Source of the DNA: Planctomycetes bacterium UBA1146
GTDB taxonomy: Bacteria; Planctomycetota; UBA8108; UBA1146
Reading direction: 5' to 3'
Length of the DNA: 27,707 nt
Assembly (NCBI GenBank): GCA_002311345.1
Contig: DCAA01000002.1
Span: 314,230 to 341,936 of the forward strand
Of the stretch, positions 24,357 to 27,707 are shown one piece after another; the first letter of the stretch is position 1; each line of letters begins with the position of its first letter. A program made the position numbers and the translations under genes. The notes under the pieces were generated by a model that was not told where the DNA came from, ran no database searches, and saw only the letters and a list, made by a program, of their open reading frames with translations.

Positions 24357-25562
24357 TCAGAGTGGCACCGACTTCTGGGTGGAAACCGGCTTTCGTTGCT
24401 GAAGGGGCGCCTCCCGTAACGCCTTCACCAGCACCGAAGCAGTCCAGGCGGTGCCATAGATGCGGTGATAAGAGAAGAAGGAGTAGTCCCACATCGACCC
24501 GTCGGATTCCTGGGTCGCCAGCAGCTTCTCGACCAGTCGGGGCCACCAGCTGAGTCTCTTCTCTCGCGGCAACAGTTCGATCACCCCTGCTGCGTAGTAA
24601 TGACCGTAGAAGAAGAAATAGCCGCTGTTGGCGTAGTAGGCCTCGTGCGGAAACGGTCGCCCCCGGGCCAGCGAAACGAACTTGTGGTGGCGCATCAACT
24701 GCTCCAGCCCCACATCCATCTGCTCGTAATTCACTTCGTCCTCGTCGCCGCAGATTCGCAGGGCGAGATTTCCGACCTGGATGCGACACAGCGATCCCTT
24801 GATCTGATTGATGCCGGTGAGCCCTCTGGTACTGGGAATCGCCGACACGTTGTAGTCGTAGGCGCCGTTGGGCAAGCGACAGCGACGCAGCGCTCGCAAC
24901 CCGCGCTCTTGCATCTTGTCGGGCACCTCGAGCCCGACCTGCTCACACTGCTCGAAGATGAGCAACAAGGAAGCGGTGACGAAGGAAGTACCCCAGGTCG
25001 GACGACGGGTATAGGGCGGATTATCGTAGTAGGACCAGCCACCATCGGGACTCTGGTACCACTCGAGAGTATCGATCAAATCTTCACCGAGCGCCCGCAG
25101 ACGATCACGTCGCTGGGTACCGAAGCGCTGCGGATCCTCTGCCAGAGCACGGGCGACCACCTCGAGAGCATAGACGTAGGCCCACATGTTGTCGGTATCC
25201 CAGTTGGCGATGCGCTTGCGGCGACCATTCTCACAGACGTGGTCGAGACCGCGCCGGAGTGCCTCCTCGGCGCCTTCCGGGGCCAGATCTCCCAGATCCA
25301 TCAGAGTCACACAGGTGATGGCAGTGGTGGCCACTTGCCAGGAGTAATGCTGTCCAGGGATCGACCAGTACCAGTCGTCGGATCCGATGGGACCGCGCCA
25401 GTGCCCGAAAGCACCGTCAGGTTCTTGATGTTCCAGCAGGTAGGAGATCGCCTTCTGCAGGCCAGCGGCGGCTTCTGCTCGCCAGTCGTCAACGGTTTGC
25501 GGTGGAGAGGAACCCGAAACCGACAAAAGACACAACATCGTCGCGAGGACGACCCCGTGCAT
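24357..25562 (-). CDS. Secreted alpha-toroid (prenyltransferase/squalene-oxidase-repeat) protein
   Basis: The 401-residue protein has a short signal peptide (VVLATMLCLLSVSGS) and then an alpha/alpha-toroid. QW-like repeat motifs recur: HQEPDGAFGHW (45-55), YQSPDGGWSYY (169-179), RLPNGAYDY (229-237) and TQESDGSMWDY (350-360), ending in YGTAWTASVLVKAL. This fold is shared by terpene cyclases, prenyltransferases and complement-like proteins. No DxDD cyclase acid motif is visible and the protein is exported, so cyclase activity is unlikely; a binding or scaffold role is more probable. The ATG at 25562 overlaps the upstream coiled-coil lipoprotein stop by one base (TGATG), implying tight coupling. 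Confidence 0.85.
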   Translation of the reverse strand: MHGVVLATMLCLLSVSGSSPPQTVDDWRAEAAAGLQKAISYLLEHQEPDGAFGHWRGPIGSDDWYWSIPGQHYSWQVATTAITCVTLMDLGDLAPEGAEEALRRGLDHVCENGRRKRIANWDTDNMWAYVYALEVVARALAEDPQRFGTQRRDRLRALGEDLIDTLEWYQSPDGGWSYYDNPPYTRRPTWGTSFVTASLLLIFEQCEQVGLEVPDKMQERGLRALRRCRLPNGAYDYNVSAIPSTRGLTGINQIKGSLCRIQVGNLALRICGDEDEVNYEQMDVGLEQLMRHHKFVSLARGRPFPHEAYYANSGYFFFYGHYYAAGVIELLPREKRLSWWPRLVEKLLATQESDGSMWDYSFFSYHRIYGTAWTASVLVKALREAPLQQRKPVSTQKSVPL

Positions 25563-26389
25563 CAGAAGACACTCCAGACGATGGGAGTCGACTCGGACCG
25601 ATCTCCGGTCAGATCACGGAGATCGTGACGCAACTCCTCGAGTTCTTCGTGCATTTCATCGAGATCCCGTTCCATTTCAACTCGCTCGAGTTCGGCCTTC
25701 AACTCGGCGATCATTGTTTCGCGCTCGCCACGATCCAGGGCTCGCCTGGCATCCCTGTGCGCACGATGCAATGCTTTTTCTCTTTTCGGGATCTCGACCT
25801 CCATCGCCAGATGATGATCGCGACGTTGCTGATCCAGTGACTCCTGAGCTCTATTCAGGCTTCTGCGACCACGTTCGAGAACCAGTTCATCGGTGCCGTC
25901 CTCCAGTTCGGAGCCCTCGTAGAGAATGGTGAGTTGCTCCAGTTCCGCCTTGGCATCCAGAAAACGGCTCTCTGCGGAGGCAAGGCCCTGCTTGGCACGG
26001 TGTATCAGTTCCAGTCGTTCGAACCCGTGATACAACTCGAGATCTTGCTCGGCTTCCTGCACAGATCGATGAGCCTCCTCGCTTTCGTGATCGCGCGCTT
26101 CTTCAGCCAGATCACTCTCCATCTCGGCGATCTCCATCTTGGTCTCGGCTTTCTCGATCTTTCGCTCCAGTTCGCCGATCTTCTCTCGCTTCTCTCGCAT
26201 CTGGGCGATCTTCGAATCGTCGCCTGCTTCTGTAGTATCTTCCGAGGCCTTTTCGGTGTTCTCACCCCCCGATCGAAGATCGACATGAATAGCACCCGTT
26301 TCGTCATCGAGACGGGCCGCATCGGACCGCACGACTATGCAGCCCGAAACCAGCAACAGCATCAGAAGTGACGGTATCCAACAACGCAT
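25562..26389 (-). CDS. Coiled-coil lipoprotein, function unknown
   Basis: The 275-residue product has a lipoprotein signal (IPSLLMLLLVSGC, lipidated Cys17), a short acidic linker and then almost continuous charged helix from about residue 60 to 265. Heptad-like segments such as IGELERKIEKAETKMEIAEM and MIAELKAELERVEMERDL predict a long coiled coil. I recognise no named family. The ATG at 26389 has GGAGG about four bases upstream; an earlier in-frame ATG lacks a site and precedes the signal by 18 residues. The gene is coupled to the alpha-toroid gene, suggesting a shared envelope complex, perhaps with the coiled coil as a periplasmic spacer. This is inference from gene order. Confidence 0.8.
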   Translation of the reverse strand: MRCWIPSLLMLLLVSGCIVVRSDAARLDDETGAIHVDLRSGGENTEKASEDTTEAGDDSKIAQMREKREKIGELERKIEKAETKMEIAEMESDLAEEARDHESEEAHRSVQEAEQDLELYHGFERLELIHRAKQGLASAESRFLDAKAELEQLTILYEGSELEDGTDELVLERGRRSLNRAQESLDQQRRDHHLAMEVEIPKREKALHRAHRDARRALDRGERETMIAELKAELERVEMERDLDEMHEELEELRHDLRDLTGDRSESTPIVWSVF

Positions 26390-26492
26390 CTGACCTCCCT
26401 CGACCAACAGTATTTTCCTGCGCCCAGTTTCGCGCATCCACACCGCGAGGCAAGGTAAGAGACGAGACGATCAGGCGGATCGCTTCAGCGAT

Positions 26493-26909
26493 TCAGAAAC
26501 TGGAATCAGAGGTAGGAAGTGCCGCTTCTACCTGATCTGCAACGATTCTCACCGGATGACAGACCAGATCCTCGGTGGTCGGGCCATCCAGGACTGCACC
26601 ACTGCTGGAATCGAAACAGGCTCCGTGAAGTGGACACTCCACCTGACCATCCTCGACAACGGCCCCCACCATCGAGGCATGGGTATGAGGACAGCAGTCA
26701 TCGAAGACGGTGATGCGAGCTCCCTGGCGGATGACCATCAGGTCTCTGCCATCGGCAGCCGTGAAGAAAGGCTCCTCTTCATCTACTGCCTCGACGCTAC
26801 AGACCGGATACCACTGACTACCTTGTGGTGCCTCGTGGGTCCCCGGGAGATCGGGGTTTTCAGCTGGCAAAATATGGGTTCTCTCCGGCGCCATGGTCGG
26901 TCGAATCAT
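26493..26909 (-). CDS. Rieske-type [2Fe-2S] ferredoxin
   Basis: The 138-residue protein is a stand-alone Rieske domain that would carry electrons with a [2Fe-2S] cluster held by two Cys and two His. The ligand motifs are C73-P-H75 in DDCCPHTHAS and C92-P-L-H95 in ECPLHGACFD, separated by 16 residues as in the family. No export signal is present, so it is cytosolic. The start is uncertain: ATG 26909 has a distant AGGT, and ATG 26894 has no ribosome-binding site. Either start lies inside the 3' end of the Nfu gene in another frame, so translation may depend on coupling. Its redox partner is unknown; such proteins often serve dioxygenases or nitrite reductase-like enzymes. Confidence 0.88.
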   Translation of the reverse strand: MIRPTMAPERTHILPAENPDLPGTHEAPQGSQWYPVCSVEAVDEEEPFFTAADGRDLMVIRQGARITVFDDCCPHTHASMVGAVVEDGQVECPLHGACFDSSSGAVLDGPTTEDLVCHPVRIVADQVEAALPTSDSSF

Positions 26910-27453
26910 GGATGTTTCGCACCTGGGGGACCTTTTGCCGGATCATCGTCTCGACCCCCTGACGCAACGTCATCGCCGCCATTCCACAGCCCTGACAACC
27001 TCCACCCATGTGGATGAAAATGTCATCTTCTTTGACATCGACAACCTCGATGAAACCGCCATGAGCGGCCACCATCGGATTCAGATCATCATTGAGTAGG
27101 TTCTGGATCTCGACAAAAAGAGCCTTCTCGGCTTCGTTCATCTCACGAGTACGTTGACTGTGAATCTTATCGGTTTCCTCGAAATGACGACGGATCAACA
27201 CGGCGGCGGCCTCCGCGATCGGTCCCCAGTCGACACCATCGACAGGTTTGAGGAGAGTCACGATGCTATCTTGCATCAAGACCGCCTCGATACCTTCGAG
27301 TTCGACCAACTTGCCACCGAGTGGGCTGTCGCTGGCCTCTTCCACCGTTGAATAGTATTCAGGTGTGGTAGCGACGACCCGGTTCAATTTGATGACACAG
27401 GTATCAGAATCCGATTCGCATGGTTCGACGTTGATTTGCAGTTCTTCGTTCAT
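26860..27453 (-). CDS. Nfu-type iron-sulfur cluster scaffold/carrier
   Basis: The 197-residue protein has the two-domain Nfu layout: an N-terminal Nfu/NifU-N domain (about 10-100) and a C-terminal NifU domain (about 105-185). The cluster-binding CxxC lies at Cys153 and Cys156 in GGGCQGCGMAAMTL. It would bind a [4Fe-4S] or [2Fe-2S] cluster as a dimer and pass it to target proteins. The ATG at 27453 is preceded by GAGAGGAT. The 3' end overlaps the Rieske gene by about 50 bases. Delivery of a cluster to that ferredoxin is an appealing but unproven link. Confidence 0.9.
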   Translation of the reverse strand: MNEELQINVEPCESDSDTCVIKLNRVVATTPEYYSTVEEASDSPLGGKLVELEGIEAVLMQDSIVTLLKPVDGVDWGPIAEAAAVLIRRHFEETDKIHSQRTREMNEAEKALFVEIQNLLNDDLNPMVAAHGGFIEVVDVKEDDIFIHMGGGCQGCGMAAMTLRQGVETMIRQKVPQVRNIHDSTDHGAGENPYFAS

Positions 27454-27653
27454 GTAATCCTCTCGGACTCAATGATGCCGCCTTCTGCACTTCCTCGCCA
27501 CTACTCCTGCGGGATATTCGCCCGGTTTTTGTCGTTCGATTCAGTGTTCCGTTGCCATATTCCCAACAACAGATTGATATCGACTACATCAAGAAATAAG
27601 CAAAGATCTGCTCGCTACAAGATTGTACTCTCTGGGCTGAAAGGCAAACCGAG

Positions 27654-27707
27654 ATGGACCCCAGAAGCGCACGCAAGATCTTCGATGACAGTTCGAAACG
27701 ATGGTCC
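27654..27707 (+). CDS. Possible start of a gene cut by the window edge
   Basis: An ATG at 27654 opens a frame of 18 codons (MDPRSARKIFDDSSKRWS) that runs off the window. The only upstream ribosome-binding hint is CGAG. No product can be recognised. It is the first open frame on the plus strand after a 200-base gap divergent from the Nfu gene, so a real gene start is plausible. Confidence 0.35.
   Translation, partial: MDPRSARKIFDDSSKRWS

Noticed and set aside
24465..25628. A 387-codon open frame on the plus strand
   Set aside because: It is antisense to the alpha-toroid gene, whose minus-strand product has clear repeats and a signal peptide. The plus-strand translation has no recognisable domain and no ribosome-binding site.
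27574..27602. TTGATA with a TAAGCA-like -10 near the right edge
   Set aside because: The -10 match is poor, and the downstream gene is only tentative.
1..27707. Mobile elements, CRISPR, tRNA, rRNA
   Set aside because: I looked for transposase and integrase motifs, regularly spaced repeats and cloverleaf-like segments and saw none.

Overview
The window is ordinary-looking bacterial chromosome, moderately GC-rich and densely coded on both strands. It holds 24 complete protein genes I can support, one partial gene at the right edge and a possible gene tail at the left edge. I see no rRNA, tRNA, CRISPR array, transposase, integrase or phage gene. The organism is a Gram-negative-type (diderm) bacterium: several products carry lipoprotein signal sequences and one looks like an outer-membrane beta-barrel. 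The gene mix recalls the Planctomycetota/PVC group: secreted VWA/HEAT-repeat proteins, a glycosyl-hydrolase-like family 10 lipoprotein, secreted alpha-toroid proteins and frequent TTG starts. This placement is an inference from style, not from a marker gene.

Layout. 470-2982 (+): a PLP aminotransferase and glucose-6-phosphate isomerase, coupled by a TTGA overlap. 2993-6121 (-): a secreted M14 zinc carboxypeptidase followed by a small helix-turn-helix protein. 6247-7605 (+): a MATE efflux pump. 7624-11358 (-): a PcnB-type poly(A) polymerase, then a barrel-like lipoprotein and a secreted protein of unknown function. 11608-12782 (-): an SOS-type operon with an unknown tail-anchored protein and LexA. 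A LexA-box-like dyad lies in its leader and a large inverted repeat lies in the divergent intergenic region. 13043-15965 (+): a TraB/GumN-family protein, an SCP2-type thiolase and a nitroreductase. 15962-20224 (-): a four-TM membrane protein, a large TPR-like/HEAT/VWA secreted protein and a membrane-anchored PilZ protein. 20276-23817 (+): KDPG aldolase, an UPF0173 metal hydrolase, a diacylglycerol-kinase-like lipid kinase and a GHL10 lipoprotein, tightly packed. 24044-24241 (+): a small Cys-rich lipoprotein with a structured leader and a strong bidirectional terminator. 24357-27453 (-): an Nfu Fe-S scaffold, a Rieske ferredoxin, a coiled-coil lipoprotein and a secreted alpha-toroid protein.

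Functional themes are central sugar metabolism (Pgi, Eda), envelope biology (many exported proteins and lipoproteins), stress and DNA damage (LexA), RNA 3'-end metabolism (PcnB), c-di-GMP sensing (PilZ) and Fe-S handling (Nfu, Rieske). The parts most worth following up are the lexA operon with its unknown small membrane protein and candidate operator, the Cys-rich lipoprotein with its leader, and the coupled coiled-coil lipoprotein/alpha-toroid pair.
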